Source: Halomonas sp. S3-1-1
GTDB lineage: Bacteria > Pseudomonadota > Gammaproteobacteria > Pseudomonadales > Halomonadaceae
NCBI RefSeq assembly: GCF_023757625.1
Contig: NZ_JALGBZ010000006.1
Span: 124,001 to 188,000 of the forward strand
Reading direction: 5' to 3'
Length of the DNA: 64,000 bases
Shown here: positions 35,200 through 44,844 of the stretch, piece by piece
Position numbering within the stretch: position 1 is the first letter of the stretch
How the letters are laid out: each line of letters starts with the position of its first letter
Notes under the pieces: model-generated
The model's database searches: none
What the model was told of the DNA's origin: nothing
What the model saw: only the letters and a program-made list of their open reading frames with translations
Position numbers and translations under genes: made by a program

Positions 35200-36054
35200 A
35201 TGGCGTTCGATTCCACCACCTTCTACATCGCGACCGAGGCGCTCAAGCAGGCGGTCAATGCAGCCATTACTCTCGAGCGCCCGCTATTGATCAAAGGCGA
35301 ACCCGGCACGGGAAAAACGCTGCTGGCCGAAGAGCTCGCCCGCTCGCTCGATACCGAGCTTTTGACTTGGCATATCAAGTCGACCACCAAGGCAGCTCAA
35401 GGCCTCTACGAATACGATGCGGTCAGCCGGCTGCGTGACTCGCAGCTAGGGGTCGAGGGCGTCGAGAACGTTGCCAACTACATACGCCCCGGCAAGCTAT
35501 GGGAGGCGTTCACGGCGGACAAGCGCGTAGTGCTCTTGATCGATGAAATCGACAAGGCGGACATCGAGTTCCCCAACGACCTGCTCCAGGAGCTGGATCG
35601 CATGGAGTTCTTCGTTTACGAAACCGGTGAAACCGTGCGCGCCCAGCACCGACCGATCATCATCATTACCTCGAACAACGAAAAAGAGCTGCCGGATGCG
35701 TTTTTGCGCCGCTGCTTTTTCCACTACATCGACTTTCCCGACCGCGACACTCTACAGGCGATCGTCGATGTTCACTTTCCCGATATCGCCCCACGGCTCG
35801 TTTCCGAGGCGCTCAACGTCTTCTTCGAGCTGCGCGAGGCGCCGGGGCTCAAGAAAAAGCCCTCGACCTCGGAGCTGGTCGATTGGCTGAAGCTCTTGAT
35901 GAGCGACGAACTCTCGCAAGAAGCGCTTTATAACCGCGACCCCAGTAAAGCCCTACCGCCCATGGCCGGCGCGCTGATCAAAAACGAGCAGGATACTCAC
36001 CTGCTGGAGCGCCTCGCGTTCATGATGCGCCGTCAAAAAGGGCCGGGGCGTTAA
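35200..36054 (+). CDS. MoxR-type AAA+ ATPase
   Basis: 284 residues. Walker A GEPGTGKT, Walker B LLIDEIDKAD, sensor-1 IIITSNNEKELPDAF and arginine-rich FLRRCFFHYIDFP. MoxR ATPases work with VWA proteins as chaperones that mature or remodel metal enzymes or envelope complexes. AAGGAG lies upstream of the start. The VWA gene begins 4 bases after its stop. Confidence 0.92.
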   Translation: MAFDSTTFYIATEALKQAVNAAITLERPLLIKGEPGTGKTLLAEELARSLDTELLTWHIKSTTKAAQGLYEYDAVSRLRDSQLGVEGVENVANYIRPGKLWEAFTADKRVVLLIDEIDKADIEFPNDLLQELDRMEFFVYETGETVRAQHRPIIIITSNNEKELPDAFLRRCFFHYIDFPDRDTLQAIVDVHFPDIAPRLVSEALNVFFELREAPGLKKKPSTSELVDWLKLLMSDELSQEALYNRDPSKALPPMAGALIKNEQDTHLLERLAFMMRRQKGPGR

Positions 36055-36057
36055 GCC

Positions 36058-37233
36058 ATGTTCATCGGCCTGTTTGAAACGTTGAAGCGTGCCGGCGTGC
36101 CGGTATCGCTACGCGAGCTTCTCGATGTGCACGCCGCCCTCGAGCGCGGCGTGGTGTTCGCCGACATGGAGAGTTTCTACCACGTCGCGCGCACGGTGAT
36201 GGTCAAGGACGAGCGCTATTTCGATCGCTTCGATCGCGCCTTCGCCGCCTGGTTCGAAGGCCTTGAAAACGTGGAGGCCGGCATCGAGGCGCTGATTCCG
36301 GATGAGTGGCTACGCCGCGAATTCGAGAAGCAGCTCTCTGCGGAAGAAAAAGCCAAAATCGAGTCGCTGGGCGGGCTCGAGGCGCTGATCGAGACCTTCA
36401 AAAAGCGCTTGGAAGAACAAAAAGAGCGCCACGCCGGCGGCAACAAGTGGATCGGCACCGGCGGTACCAGCCCGTTCGGGGCCTACGGCTACAACCCGGA
36501 GGGCATTCGCATCGGCCAGGATGGCTCACGCCACCGCCGCGCCACCAAGGTGTGGGACGAGCGCCGCTTTCGCGATTACGACGATAGCCTTGAACTCGGC
36601 ACGCGCAACATCAAGATGGCGCTACGCCGGCTCAGAAAATTCGCTCGCCAGGGCGCCCGCTCGGAGTTCGATATTCAGGGCACCATTCGGGAAACCGCCC
36701 GCGACGCAGGGCTTTTGAACGTGCAGATGCGCCCGGAGCGCCACAACGCCGTCAAGATTCTGCTGTTTTTGGACGTGGGCGGGTCGATGGACGACCACGT
36801 GCGCGCATGCGAGGAGCTCTTCTCCGCGGCGCGCTCGGAGTTCAAGCATCTGGAATACTTTTACTTTCACAACTGCGTTTACGAAGGCGTCTGGAAGAAC
36901 AATCGCCGCCGCGGCAGCGAACGTATTCCGACGCTGGAGCTTCTGCGCACTTATGGGTCGGACTATCAGGTCGTGGTGGTGGGCGATGCGGCGATGTCGC
37001 CTTACGAGATCACCCACCCGGGAGGGAGCGTCGAGCACTTCAATGAGGAGCCGGGAGGCGTTTGGCTCGAACGTTTGACCCGGCATTTCCCGAAACTCGT
37101 GTGGCTCAACCCGGCCCTACCGCGCACCTGGGAGTACACCTACTCGACGAAGCTGATTCAGGAGATCATCGAGGATCGCATGTACCCGATGACCGTCGAA
37201 GGGCTCGAGGCGGCCATGCGCGAGCTTTCGTGA
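36058..37233 (+). CDS. VWA-domain protein, partner of the MoxR ATPase (CoxE-like)
   Basis: 391 residues. An N-terminal helical region (residues 1-130), a Gly-rich GGNKWIGTGGTSPFGAYGYNPEG segment split over about 126-150, then a VWA domain whose MIDAS motif reads FLDVGGSMDDH, i.e. DxGxS with Gly in place of the usual Ser-adjacent residue. The C-terminal part has WLNPALPRTWEYTYST. Homologous pairs (MoxR-CoxE) are widespread but the client protein is unknown; no cox or nor genes are near. Stop lies in the first copy of an 18-bp repeat. Confidence 0.88.
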   Translation: MFIGLFETLKRAGVPVSLRELLDVHAALERGVVFADMESFYHVARTVMVKDERYFDRFDRAFAAWFEGLENVEAGIEALIPDEWLRREFEKQLSAEEKAKIESLGGLEALIETFKKRLEEQKERHAGGNKWIGTGGTSPFGAYGYNPEGIRIGQDGSRHRRATKVWDERRFRDYDDSLELGTRNIKMALRRLRKFARQGARSEFDIQGTIRETARDAGLLNVQMRPERHNAVKILLFLDVGGSMDDHVRACEELFSAARSEFKHLEYFYFHNCVYEGVWKNNRRRGSERIPTLELLRTYGSDYQVVVVGDAAMSPYEITHPGGSVEHFNEEPGGVWLERLTRHFPKLVWLNPALPRTWEYTYSTKLIQEIIEDRMYPMTVEGLEAAMRELS

Positions 37234-37283
37234 ATGTGCTTTTTATAGTGAGTGTGCTTTTTATAGTGAGTGTGCTTTCTATA
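37230..37283. repeat. 18-bp tandem repeat, three copies, at the VWA gene stop
   Basis: Three units of GTGAGTGTGCTTTTTATA with two or three mismatches in all. The first contains the TGA stop and, the unit being a multiple of three, the next two supply in-frame backup TGA codons. Confidence 0.85.
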
Positions 37284-37309
37284 CGAGCAAAGGCCAGGCT
37301 CGAATGACG

Positions 37310-37870
37310 TTAAAGCGCGCTCGGCGCGCGCTCGAGGCCTTCCAGGAAGTCACGCTTGGCCGCCTCGAACGCTTTCGAGTCGTGCTTGAAGCGGCGCAGT
37401 ATCCGGTCGTGATCCAGCGTCAGGGTCGGCGAAATTTCCTCGAAACGAGCCGCCGGGTGGCGGGCGTTAAGACCGATCCGCTCGCCGTTTTCGCCGTCGA
37501 ACCAGCGCTTGAGACCGCACCCCTGATAAAACGCCACCTGCGATGGCTCACTCACTTCGACCTTGAGCGGCACGTTGAGGCTAAGCTCGCTGATCAGCCG
37601 CGCTTTTGCGCCCTCGCGCTGCTCCCAGGCCAGGCTCAGCGTCATGCCTTCGCCCTTCTCGTCGAGCACCAGTAGCGCCAGCGCCAGAATCTCGCCGCCA
37701 CTGCCCGTACCGGCAATCAGCCTTGCGGCCTCCTGCTCGAACAGCACGTTTTGGGTGCCGGTGAAGACCACCAGCGGGGTTAGCCCCGCCTGCTGGCCGT
37801 ATGCTTCGGCGCATAGCTTGGCAAGGCACGCGCAGCGCTCGCGGGGCTCTTTAATCTGGACAACCTTCAT
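37310..37870 (-). CDS. Hypothetical protein with GNAT-like C-terminal motif
   Basis: 186 residues, no firm family. LLVLDEKGEGMTLSLAWEQRE, LISELSLNVPLKVEVSE and SQVAFYQGCGLKRWFDGENGE read like the late strands and the A/YxxxGF-type helix of an acetyltransferase fold, but the acetyl-CoA-binding loop is not obvious. The start at MKVVQIKEPRE has GAGAG 6 bases upstream. Convergent with the VWA gene, divergent from ridA. Confidence 0.6.
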   Translation of the reverse strand: MKVVQIKEPRERCACLAKLCAEAYGQQAGLTPLVVFTGTQNVLFEQEAARLIAGTGSGGEILALALLVLDEKGEGMTLSLAWEQREGAKARLISELSLNVPLKVEVSEPSQVAFYQGCGLKRWFDGENGERIGLNARHPAARFEEISPTLTLDHDRILRRFKHDSKAFEAAKRDFLEGLERAPSAL

Positions 37871-38045
37871 TGTGCTCTCTCGTCGTGCTTTTTTGACCAA
37901 CCTCGGCGCGCGTGAAGCGCGCTCGAAGCCCGCAAGCCTAGAGTAAACCGCGCCCGGGTGCCAGAGCGATCACGCACAGCAGGCGCTAATGTGCCAGGCT
38001 GATCACACAGAACGACACCCTACCCCAGGCCGACAAGGAGAGCCC

Positions 38046-38483
38046 GTGCCTCAGTTCATCAACGACCCGACCCTGCCCAAGCCCGATTTTCCCGGAAGCC
38101 ACATGGTGGTGGACGATCACTACGTTTTCATTTCCGGGCTCACCATTGCCGATATCGTCGAAGAAGATCAGGTGGTCGATGACGTCGCCAAGGAGACGCA
38201 CCGCATCATGCGTGAGCTCGAGCGTATGCTGCGCCAGGAAGAGCTAGAGTGGCGCGACGTGGTTCGCGTCGATATTCACCTGACCGACCTTGGCGAGATC
38301 AGCAAACTCGACAGCGTCTACGCCGAGTTTTTCGAAGCGGGTCAGTACCCGGCGCGCACCTGCACCGAGGCGAGCCGCCTGTGCAAGGGCAGCAACGTGG
38401 AGATCACTCTGATGGCAAGCCGTAGCCGGCGCTCACAAAGTGAAGGCAAGCCGCAGCCCGATTCGGATACCGGCCCGGAATAA
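38046..38483 (+). CDS. RidA family enamine/imine deaminase
   Basis: 145 residues. Hydrolyses reactive enamines from PLP enzymes in the best-known members. Seen: FISGLTIAD, HRIMRELERMLRQEELEWRDVV, and YPARTCTEASRLCKGSNVEI with the arginine that binds substrate carboxylate. The start is a GTG with AGGAG 6 bases upstream. About 18 extra residues (SRSRRSQSEGKPQPDSDTG) form a polar tail. Confidence 0.88.
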   Translation: MPQFINDPTLPKPDFPGSHMVVDDHYVFISGLTIADIVEEDQVVDDVAKETHRIMRELERMLRQEELEWRDVVRVDIHLTDLGEISKLDSVYAEFFEAGQYPARTCTEASRLCKGSNVEITLMASRSRRSQSEGKPQPDSDTGPE

Positions 38484-38512
38484 CCTCTTTTCTCTTCCAG
38501 GCGCCTTCGAGC

Positions 38513-39979
38513 CTAGCCTGTGCTCGAAGGCGCGCTTTCGAGTATTCCCACTATTCGCTCGATATCCAGATGCGCTTCCAGCGTATCCGCCAGCCGCTCC
38601 AGCTCGCGCTCGCGGTGGGCGCTATAGTCGACCGCGCTGCTTGTTTGCAGCCCCAGCCGCGCGAGCAGCGCCTGACACGCCTCGGCGCCGTCGAATACGC
38701 CGTGCAGATAAGTACCCAGTACCTGGCCATCTTCGCTTACGGCACCATCGACGTGGCTTCCCAGATCGAACAGCGCGCGCTTTAACGCGGCGCCGTGACT
38801 GACGCCGTTATGGATCTCGTAGCCGCTCACGCGCACGCCCTCCTCAATCATGGTGCCCTCCACGTTTCGAAGCTGCTTGCCTTTAACCATGGTAGTAGTG
38901 AGCGCCAAAAGACCAAGCCCAGGTACGCGCCCGGCGGGCCCTTCGAGCCCCTCCGGGTCCTCGACCCACTCACCGAGCATCTGAAAACCGCCGCAGATAC
39001 CCAGCACGCGCCCGCCATAACGAAGATGGCGCGCAATCGCCGCCTCCCAGCCGTTTCGCTTGAGCCAGCCAAGGTCGCTTAGCGTACTCTTGCTGCCGGG
39101 CAGGATGATGGCGTCTGCCGGTGGAATCGGCTCGCCTTCCTGAACGAAGCTCAACGTGACCTGCGGGTGCAGTCGCAATGCATCGAAGTCGGTGTGGTTG
39201 CTGATGCGGGGAAGCCTTGGCACCACGACCTTCAGCGTGTGGGCGCTTTTGTCGGCCTGAACCCCGGCAATGGCGTCCTCGGCGTCGAGCAGGTGGCCCT
39301 TGAGGTAGGGCAGCGTGCCGAATACCGGCTTGCCGGTGTGCTGTGTGAGCCAATCAAGGCCTGAGGTGAGCAGGCCGATATCGCCGCGAAAGCGATTGAT
39401 GATGAAGCCTTGAGTGCGGGCCTGCTCGGAGGCGCTTAAAAGCGCCAGCGTGCCGACGAGCTGGGCGAACACGCCGCCGCGGTCGATGTCGCCCACCAGC
39501 AGCACCGGGCAGTCGATGGCCTCGGCGAAGCCCATATTGGCGATGTCGCCTTGGCGCAGGTTAATCTCGGCGGGGCTGCCCGCGCCCTCGGCGATGATCA
39601 CGTCAAAGCGCGCGCTCAAATCTCGCCAAGCATCCAGAACGCTTTCCTGCGCGGTGCGCTTGAAGGCGTGGTAGTCGAGCGCGTCCATATGACCATGAAC
39701 GCGGCCGCGCAGAATCACCTGTGCGCCGCGGTCACTTTCGGGCTTCAATAGCACCGGGTTCATGTCGCTGTGAGGCGCCACCCCTGCCGCTATCGCCTGC
39801 AGCGCGGTGGAACGGCCGATTTCGCCGTCATCTACAGTCACGGCGCTGTTGAGCGCCATGTTTTGCGGCTTGAAGGGGGCCACCGAAACGCCGCGGCGCG
39901 CCAGCACCCGGCAAAGCCCGGCCACCACCGTGCTCTTGCCCGCATCCGAGGTGGTGCCCTGAATCATCAGCGTGGCCAT
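38513..39979 (-). CDS. cobQ: Cobyric acid synthase
   Basis: Amidates adenosylcobyrinic acid a,c-diamide in cobalamin synthesis. 488 residues. N-terminal P-loop-like ATPase ([46 protein letters not shown]), then a class I glutamine amidotransferase with cysteine in [15 protein letters not shown] and histidine in GTYLHGVFD. No other cobalamin gene or cobalamin riboswitch is visible nearby; the gap upstream is only 98 bases. Confidence 0.95.
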   Translation of the reverse strand: MATLMIQGTTSDAGKSTVVAGLCRVLARRGVSVAPFKPQNMALNSAVTVDDGEIGRSTALQAIAAGVAPHSDMNPVLLKPESDRGAQVILRGRVHGHMDALDYHAFKRTAQESVLDAWRDLSARFDVIIAEGAGSPAEINLRQGDIANMGFAEAIDCPVLLVGDIDRGGVFAQLVGTLALLSASEQARTQGFIINRFRGDIGLLTSGLDWLTQHTGKPVFGTLPYLKGHLLDAEDAIAGVQADKSAHTLKVVVPRLPRISNHTDFDALRLHPQVTLSFVQEGEPIPPADAIILPGSKSTLSDLGWLKRNGWEAAIARHLRYGGRVLGICGGFQMLGEWVEDPEGLEGPAGRVPGLGLLALTTTMVKGKQLRNVEGTMIEEGVRVSGYEIHNGVSHGAALKRALFDLGSHVDGAVSEDGQVLGTYLHGVFDGAEACQALLARLGLQTSSAVDYSAHRERELERLADTLEAHLDIERIVGILESAPSSTG

Positions 39980-40077
39980 GCGCGCCCCTGGTTAAAAGGG
40001 CGAACTCTAGCGGCTGGCGGCCGGGCTGGCAATGACCAAGGTACCCGCCGCCGGGAGTGAATAGAGCGGCTTGGTAC

Positions 40078-42426
40078 CTACCAGCTATAGCGGTAATTGA
40101 CCACCGCCGCCGTATCGTTGGGCGCATCGGCATCGTGGCCAGGCTCGAGGGTATGCAGCACGTTCAACTGCCACTCGCTGCGCTCGCCGCCGGCGAAGGC
40201 GTAACCAAGCTCGATATCCACCTGACGCCCGGAAGGCGAAAGCGAGGCTTCGCGGGTTTCGCGCACCACGGTGCCGTCAAGGCGCCGGCCGACCGGCACA
40301 TCGAAACTGGCATCCGCGCTTTCGATGCGCAGCGGCTGGCGAACGCTTAGCGCCAGCCGCTCGTCGGCACGCGCGCCCTGCCCTTGCCACTGCGCGCCCA
40401 ACGCCATTTCACGCGCCACGACGTTATCGACGCTGGCGAGCAAACCGCTGCCACCGGCATCACCACGGGCCTGTTCGAATTCGGCGAATCCGCTGAAGCC
40501 GCGGCCCAGCGCCATTTGAAGCCCTACGCCGGCAAACGTCATGTGATTGTTTTCGCCGAGGCTCAGCGCGCCGGTGCCGTGAGCACCGAGTAGCCCTTCC
40601 TGCTCGCCCAGCCGGCCCACGTGGGTATCGATCGCAAGCGCCGGCGCCAGCTTAAACGAGATACCGATATCGGAGCGGTTCGAGCGGTAGCGGCTCTCCT
40701 GCTGATCTTCGACGACCCCGGCCCAGTGCGAGGCGCTAAGCTCGACCCGCTCGCCCAGCGCGTAGCGGGTTTGAACGCCGCTCACGCTATCAAGCCCTTG
40801 GGTCAGCGCCGAGCCGCCCTGAAAGGAGATCATCGGCATCATGCGGGACTCGGCGTAGCTACTCATCGGGCTTGCTTGGTCGCCCGCGAAGCGGTAAGCG
40901 CTGAAGCCGGCCGCACCGAAGCCGGTCGCACCGAAGTCGACATCGAAACGACTTGCCAGCGGTGTACCGGCGCTATCCGTACTCGCCGTGAATTGATAAG
41001 CGCCGCTGTCGATGAACTGCGTCTTCACCGCCTGAACCGACGCACTGGCAACGCGCTCCATGCTGGTACGCAGCTGATCATCGTGACTCTTGCGCCGCTG
41101 AGCATTGCCACTCATGTCGATCGCGTAGTCACGCCCTAACGCATCGAAGGCCGCCACGTTTTCGAGCGCATTGGTACTGGCGAGCGCGTCGCCATAAGCA
41201 CCGGAGAGCTGGGCGAAGGAGGCGCTGGCAGACTCACCGCCGAGTGCCACGCTCTCGCCGCTGGCGACCACCAGCTCGCCGGCAGGCGCCAGCGCTGCGT
41301 CGATATCGGCGGCTCCCTGGCCTAAATAGAAGAAACCGCAGTTGCCGGTGCCTGAGGCGCCGCAGCTGTTTTGACCAAACAGAGCGCTGTCGCGGCTTGC
41401 GGTCTCCAACAGGCGCTGGCTCACCTGCTGCGCCGTCAGGTGAGGCCAGCGCGCGATGATCCCGGCGGCGTACTCCGCCACTCGGGGCGCCGAGATGGAA
41501 GTGCCTTGCGCCCCCACCTGACGATTGACGAAAGGCGCGGCCAGCGTGCGCGACTGTAACTGTGTATCGTCGCCTGGGTAGCTGCTCGCCGGGTGCAAAT
41601 TACCCTGATCATCACTGCCTACAGCGATCAGCATCATGTTAAATAGGCCGGGTTGGCTAGCATAAATGGGGTTACCCCGCGTATCGATCGCCGCGCCGCT
41701 GTTACCGGCACTGACGACGTACACCGCCCCCTTGCCACCGTTTGCGTCAACCACGCGTTGATAGGACTCCGCTGACGAAACGCCATTGAAACTCAATCGC
41801 GGATCGCTGGCCTCTAAACGACGCGAATAGCTGGTGTTGATGACGCGGGCCCCGCGAAGCGCCGCCTCGCCGATGCCGTAATCCAGCGTGCTGCTGTAGG
41901 TCGTTCCGCTCGGATCTTCTACCTTGATCAGATCCAGCCGGGCGCTACCCAGGGTACCGCCGGAAATGGTCGATGCGACAACGTTACCGTGCCACTCATT
42001 GCCGCCACTCACCTCCTTGAGACCGGTATGCACGTTCAGGCTATCGATCACGACGTCGTTATTGATGATGCGATCGATATCGAAACCGCTATCGACAACG
42101 CCGACCCGCACACCGAAAGGTTCGATCAAAGGGCTTTGATCTGAAGGTGCGTCATTCGGAGGAGACTCCACGGGCAAACGACTGACCGGCGGCTTGTCGA
42201 TTGGCGGCGGTTCTACCGGAAGAGGGTCAGGAGATGGCTCAATTGGCGCCGGCGAAGGCTCGGGCTGGTAAATGCCGGTCGAGGAGTCATCCGGGGCGCC
42301 GCCTCCCCCACCGCCGCCGGAGCTGCAGCCCACAAGTGAAACGGCGGAAAACGCAAGTGCGACCGCCACGACCAGCGAGCGGGGTTTGAACGGCGCGGCA
42401 GGAAAATAAACGTTCGAGGTTTTCAT
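40078..42426 (-). CDS. Subtilisin-like lipoprotein autotransporter (NalP/SphB1-like)
   Basis: 782 residues. Lipobox SLVGC with Cys34 and a following GGGGGGG spacer, a Pro-rich linker (52-100), then an S8 protease with Asp112 (GVVDSGFD), His146 (EWHGNVVAS), oxyanion Asn242 (SAGNSG) and Ser310 (GTSISAP). The last 270 or so residues are beta-rich with alternating patterns and end in ...VVNYRYSW, an aromatic C-terminus typical of outer-membrane barrels. Resembles NalP, a lipid-anchored autotransporter protease that clips other surface proteins. AAGGGGG precedes the chosen ATG. Confidence 0.85.
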   Translation of the reverse strand: MKTSNVYFPAAPFKPRSLVVAVALAFSAVSLVGCSSGGGGGGGAPDDSSTGIYQPEPSPAPIEPSPDPLPVEPPPIDKPPVSRLPVESPPNDAPSDQSPLIEPFGVRVGVVDSGFDIDRIINNDVVIDSLNVHTGLKEVSGGNEWHGNVVASTISGGTLGSARLDLIKVEDPSGTTYSSTLDYGIGEAALRGARVINTSYSRRLEASDPRLSFNGVSSAESYQRVVDANGGKGAVYVVSAGNSGAAIDTRGNPIYASQPGLFNMMLIAVGSDDQGNLHPASSYPGDDTQLQSRTLAAPFVNRQVGAQGTSISAPRVAEYAAGIIARWPHLTAQQVSQRLLETASRDSALFGQNSCGASGTGNCGFFYLGQGAADIDAALAPAGELVVASGESVALGGESASASFAQLSGAYGDALASTNALENVAAFDALGRDYAIDMSGNAQRRKSHDDQLRTSMERVASASVQAVKTQFIDSGAYQFTASTDSAGTPLASRFDVDFGATGFGAAGFSAYRFAGDQASPMSSYAESRMMPMISFQGGSALTQGLDSVSGVQTRYALGERVELSASHWAGVVEDQQESRYRSNRSDIGISFKLAPALAIDTHVGRLGEQEGLLGAHGTGALSLGENNHMTFAGVGLQMALGRGFSGFAEFEQARGDAGGSGLLASVDNVVAREMALGAQWQGQGARADERLALSVRQPLRIESADASFDVPVGRRLDGTVVRETREASLSPSGRQVDIELGYAFAGGERSEWQLNVLHTLEPGHDADAPNDTAAVVNYRYSW

Positions 42427-42768
42427 GGGAGCCCCCTTGAATGAGCGTAACGGCGAGCAGGACAACGTCCAACGCCGTACCGCGACCCCTGACGGACGTT
42501 AAACTCGCTTTTGATCCGCCCAATCTAGCCCATTTTTATTAGACCATTTAAAAGAGTTAAGCCTTTAAAACGGGACATTTCGTTCAATGATCAGAATCCA
42601 TTTCATCGCCTATATAATCCCTTTTAATGAATAATCGTTTGGTCATTCAAGGCACTCTCATCAAGCGATAACGATCGCCTCACGGTCGGGCTTGCGCCGA
42701 CCGCCGGGCAGACAAGTAGCGCGGTTAGGGCTAGGGTAATTGGCCCTTTATGCCATCGATTGCTCTAC
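42427..42768. other. Divergent gap between the autotransporter and glutaminase genes
   Basis: 342 bases, AT-rich in the middle (42530-42650). A perfect TATAAT at 42613-42618 could be the glutaminase -10 box, but no good -35 lies at the right distance. No hairpin or gene is evident. Confidence 0.35.
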
Positions 42769-43689
42769 ATGCAGACGCTTTTAAACGACATAACCGAGCA
42801 GCTCGCTCGTGAAACCGAGCGCGGCAAGGTCGCCGACTACATTCCCCAGCTTGCCGAGGTCGACCCGCACCAGTTCGGCATCAGCCTGGCCACGGTCGAG
42901 GGCGAGCGCTTCTCGGCCGGGTGCGCGGCCACCCCGTTCTCGATTCAGAGTATTTCGAAGGTGTTCACGCTCACCATGGGGCTTGGCAAGCTCGGTGACG
43001 GCCTATGGGCCAATGTCGGTCGTGAGCCCTCGGGGGATCCGTTCAACTCCATCGTCCAGCTCGAACACGAAGGCGGCAAGCCGCGTAATCCGTTCATCAA
43101 TGCCGGCGCCATCGCCGTGGTGGACGCGATCATGATGGGGCACGAACCCCGTGAGACGCTCGCCGAGATTTTAAGCTTCGTACGCTATATCGCCGACGAC
43201 ACGAGTATCTGCTTTGATCGCCAGGTCGCCGCGTCTGAAATGGCGCACAAGGACCGCAACGCCTCGCTCGCCCACTTCATGAAGGCCTTTGGGCGCCTTC
43301 GCCACGATGTCGATAAGGTGCTGGGCACCTACTTTCACCAGTGCGCCATCGCCATGAGCTGCGAGCAGCTCGCTCACGCCGGTCTCTTTCTCGCTTCGAA
43401 CGGGGTCAACAAGCCCAGCAACCTGCGGGTGGTATCACCCCAGCGGGCGCGTCGGATCAACTCGCTGATGATGATGTGCGGGCACTACGACGCCTCCGGC
43501 GAGTTTGCCTTTCGCGTGGGGCTTCCCGGTAAAAGCGGTGTGGGCGGCGGCATATTGGCTATCGCGCCGGGCCAAGGGTCACTTGCGGTTTGGTCGCCGG
43601 GGCTCGACGAGTACGGCAACAGCCTGCTCGGCGCCCGCGCGCTGGAGATGTTCGTCCAGCGCACCGGCTGGTCGGTGTTTGGGCATTAA
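42769..43689 (+). CDS. glsA: Glutaminase
   Basis: Hydrolyses glutamine to glutamate and ammonia; serine-dependent beta-lactamase-like fold. 306 residues. Seen: active-site [13 protein letters not shown] (SxxK), [33 protein letters not shown] and [14 protein letters not shown]. No clear ribosome-binding site precedes the ATG chosen; a TTG three codons earlier is possible. Glutamate is a major osmolyte in halophiles, which may explain its value here (inference). Confidence 0.95.
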   Translation: MQTLLNDITEQLARETERGKVADYIPQLAEVDPHQFGISLATVEGERFSAGCAATPFSIQSISKVFTLTMGLGKLGDGLWANVGREPSGDPFNSIVQLEHEGGKPRNPFINAGAIAVVDAIMMGHEPRETLAEILSFVRYIADDTSICFDRQVAASEMAHKDRNASLAHFMKAFGRLRHDVDKVLGTYFHQCAIAMSCEQLAHAGLFLASNGVNKPSNLRVVSPQRARRINSLMMMCGHYDASGEFAFRVGLPGKSGVGGGILAIAPGQGSLAVWSPGLDEYGNSLLGARALEMFVQRTGWSVFGH

Positions 43690-43770
43690 TTAAACCTTTC
43701 CCACTTTTTTCAAACTGACATCCAACCGACACGGCTTTGTCATCAAGCGCCGCTAGCCTCTGTGATCATC

Positions 43771-43790
43771 AAATGAGATCGATCTCATTT
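43771..43790. promoter_or_regulatory. Perfect 20-bp palindrome, likely LacI-type operator
   Basis: AAATGAGATC followed by its exact reverse complement GATCTCATTT, centre CG as in most LacI-family operators. It ends 19 bases before the start codon of the LacI gene, ideal for autorepression of the whole operon. Confidence 0.8.
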
Positions 43791-43809
43791 TTTCGACACA
43801 GGATGACCT

Positions 43810-44844
43810 ATGGCGGATATAGCGAGCGTGGCAAAGCGTGCAGGGGTCTCCAGGGCCACCGCAGCGCGCGCCTTTTCGAACCCTGAAATGGTGCGAGAAC
43901 AGACCCGCGAAAAGGTCATGGCCGCCGCCCGAGAGCTGCGCTTTCGGCCTAACGCCGTGGCGCGCCAGCTGCGCTCCCAAGCCACCCGAATGATCGGCGT
44001 CATGGTGCCGAGTCTCGACAACCCGGTGTTCGCTGAGCAACTTCAAGCGATGGAAGTAGCCGCTCGCGATCGTGGCTTTTCGCTTCTGGTCACCACTAGC
44101 GAGTACGATCCTGCCCGCGAGAGCGATATCGTCGAGTCGATGCTGCGCCAGCGGGTCGACGGGCTCGTATTGACCGTGGCGGATGCCGAGCAGAGCCCTC
44201 TGCTCGCCTCCCTGCGCCGTGAGTCCACACCCTGCCTGCTGGTCTACAACCCGGCGGGCACCAGCGGCTTTCCCTCGGTAGGCGTGGACAACCGCGCCGC
44301 CAGCGAAGCGGCCACCCGTCACTTGATCGATCTCGGCCACACCCGCATCGGCATGGTGGCCGGGCCGCTGCTGCAATCCGACCGCGCCCGCCAGCGCTTC
44401 GAGGGCTACTGCCAGGCGATGCAAAGCGCGAGGCTCACGCCGCGCGCCCTGGTCGAGATGCCGCGCCACACCCGGGCCGATCTCGCCCCGATCAAAAGCC
44501 TGCTGGAGGGCAGCTATGCTCTCACCGCGCTGATCGCCACCAACGACCTGCTCGCCATAAGCCTGATCGGCGAGCTCACTCGCGCCGGGTTCAAGGTCCC
44601 CGGTGACGTCTCCATCATGGGGTTCGACGGCATTGCCTTGGGCAAGCGCCTCTACCCCTCGCTTTGCACCATCGAGCAGCCCCGCGCCGACATCGGCCGC
44701 GAGGCCGTCAACGCCCTGCTCGCTCTACTCGAAGGCGAGCAACACGCGCCACCGCTTCTGCCCTACACCCTGCGCGACGGCGAAAGCGTGGCACCACCTG
44801 TCAAACGCACTTCCCCAAGCCAACGAGGTTCTCACCATGCGTAA
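43810..44844 (+). CDS. LacI-family transcriptional regulator
   Basis: 344 residues. HTH ADIASVAKRAGVSRATAARAF with hinge helix RPNAVARQLRS, then a periplasmic-binding-like effector domain (IGVMVPSLDNPVFAEQ, TRHLIDLGHTRIGMVAGP, ALIATNDLLAISLIGEL, VSIMGFDGIALGKR). AGGA lies 7 bases upstream. Heads the uptake operon and overlaps the binding-protein gene by 8 bases, so regulator and transporter are made from the same mRNA. Confidence 0.95.
   Translation: MADIASVAKRAGVSRATAARAFSNPEMVREQTREKVMAAARELRFRPNAVARQLRSQATRMIGVMVPSLDNPVFAEQLQAMEVAARDRGFSLLVTTSEYDPARESDIVESMLRQRVDGLVLTVADAEQSPLLASLRRESTPCLLVYNPAGTSGFPSVGVDNRAASEAATRHLIDLGHTRIGMVAGPLLQSDRARQRFEGYCQAMQSARLTPRALVEMPRHTRADLAPIKSLLEGSYALTALIATNDLLAISLIGELTRAGFKVPGDVSIMGFDGIALGKRLYPSLCTIEQPRADIGREAVNALLALLEGEQHAPPLLPYTLRDGESVAPPVKRTSPSQRGSHHA

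Noticed and set aside
37230-37283. Tandem repeat as a CRISPR array
   Set aside because: Units are contiguous with no spacers and there are no cas genes.
39980-40077. Cobalamin riboswitch ahead of cobQ
   Set aside because: The gap is only 98 bases and the conserved B12-box wording is not seen.
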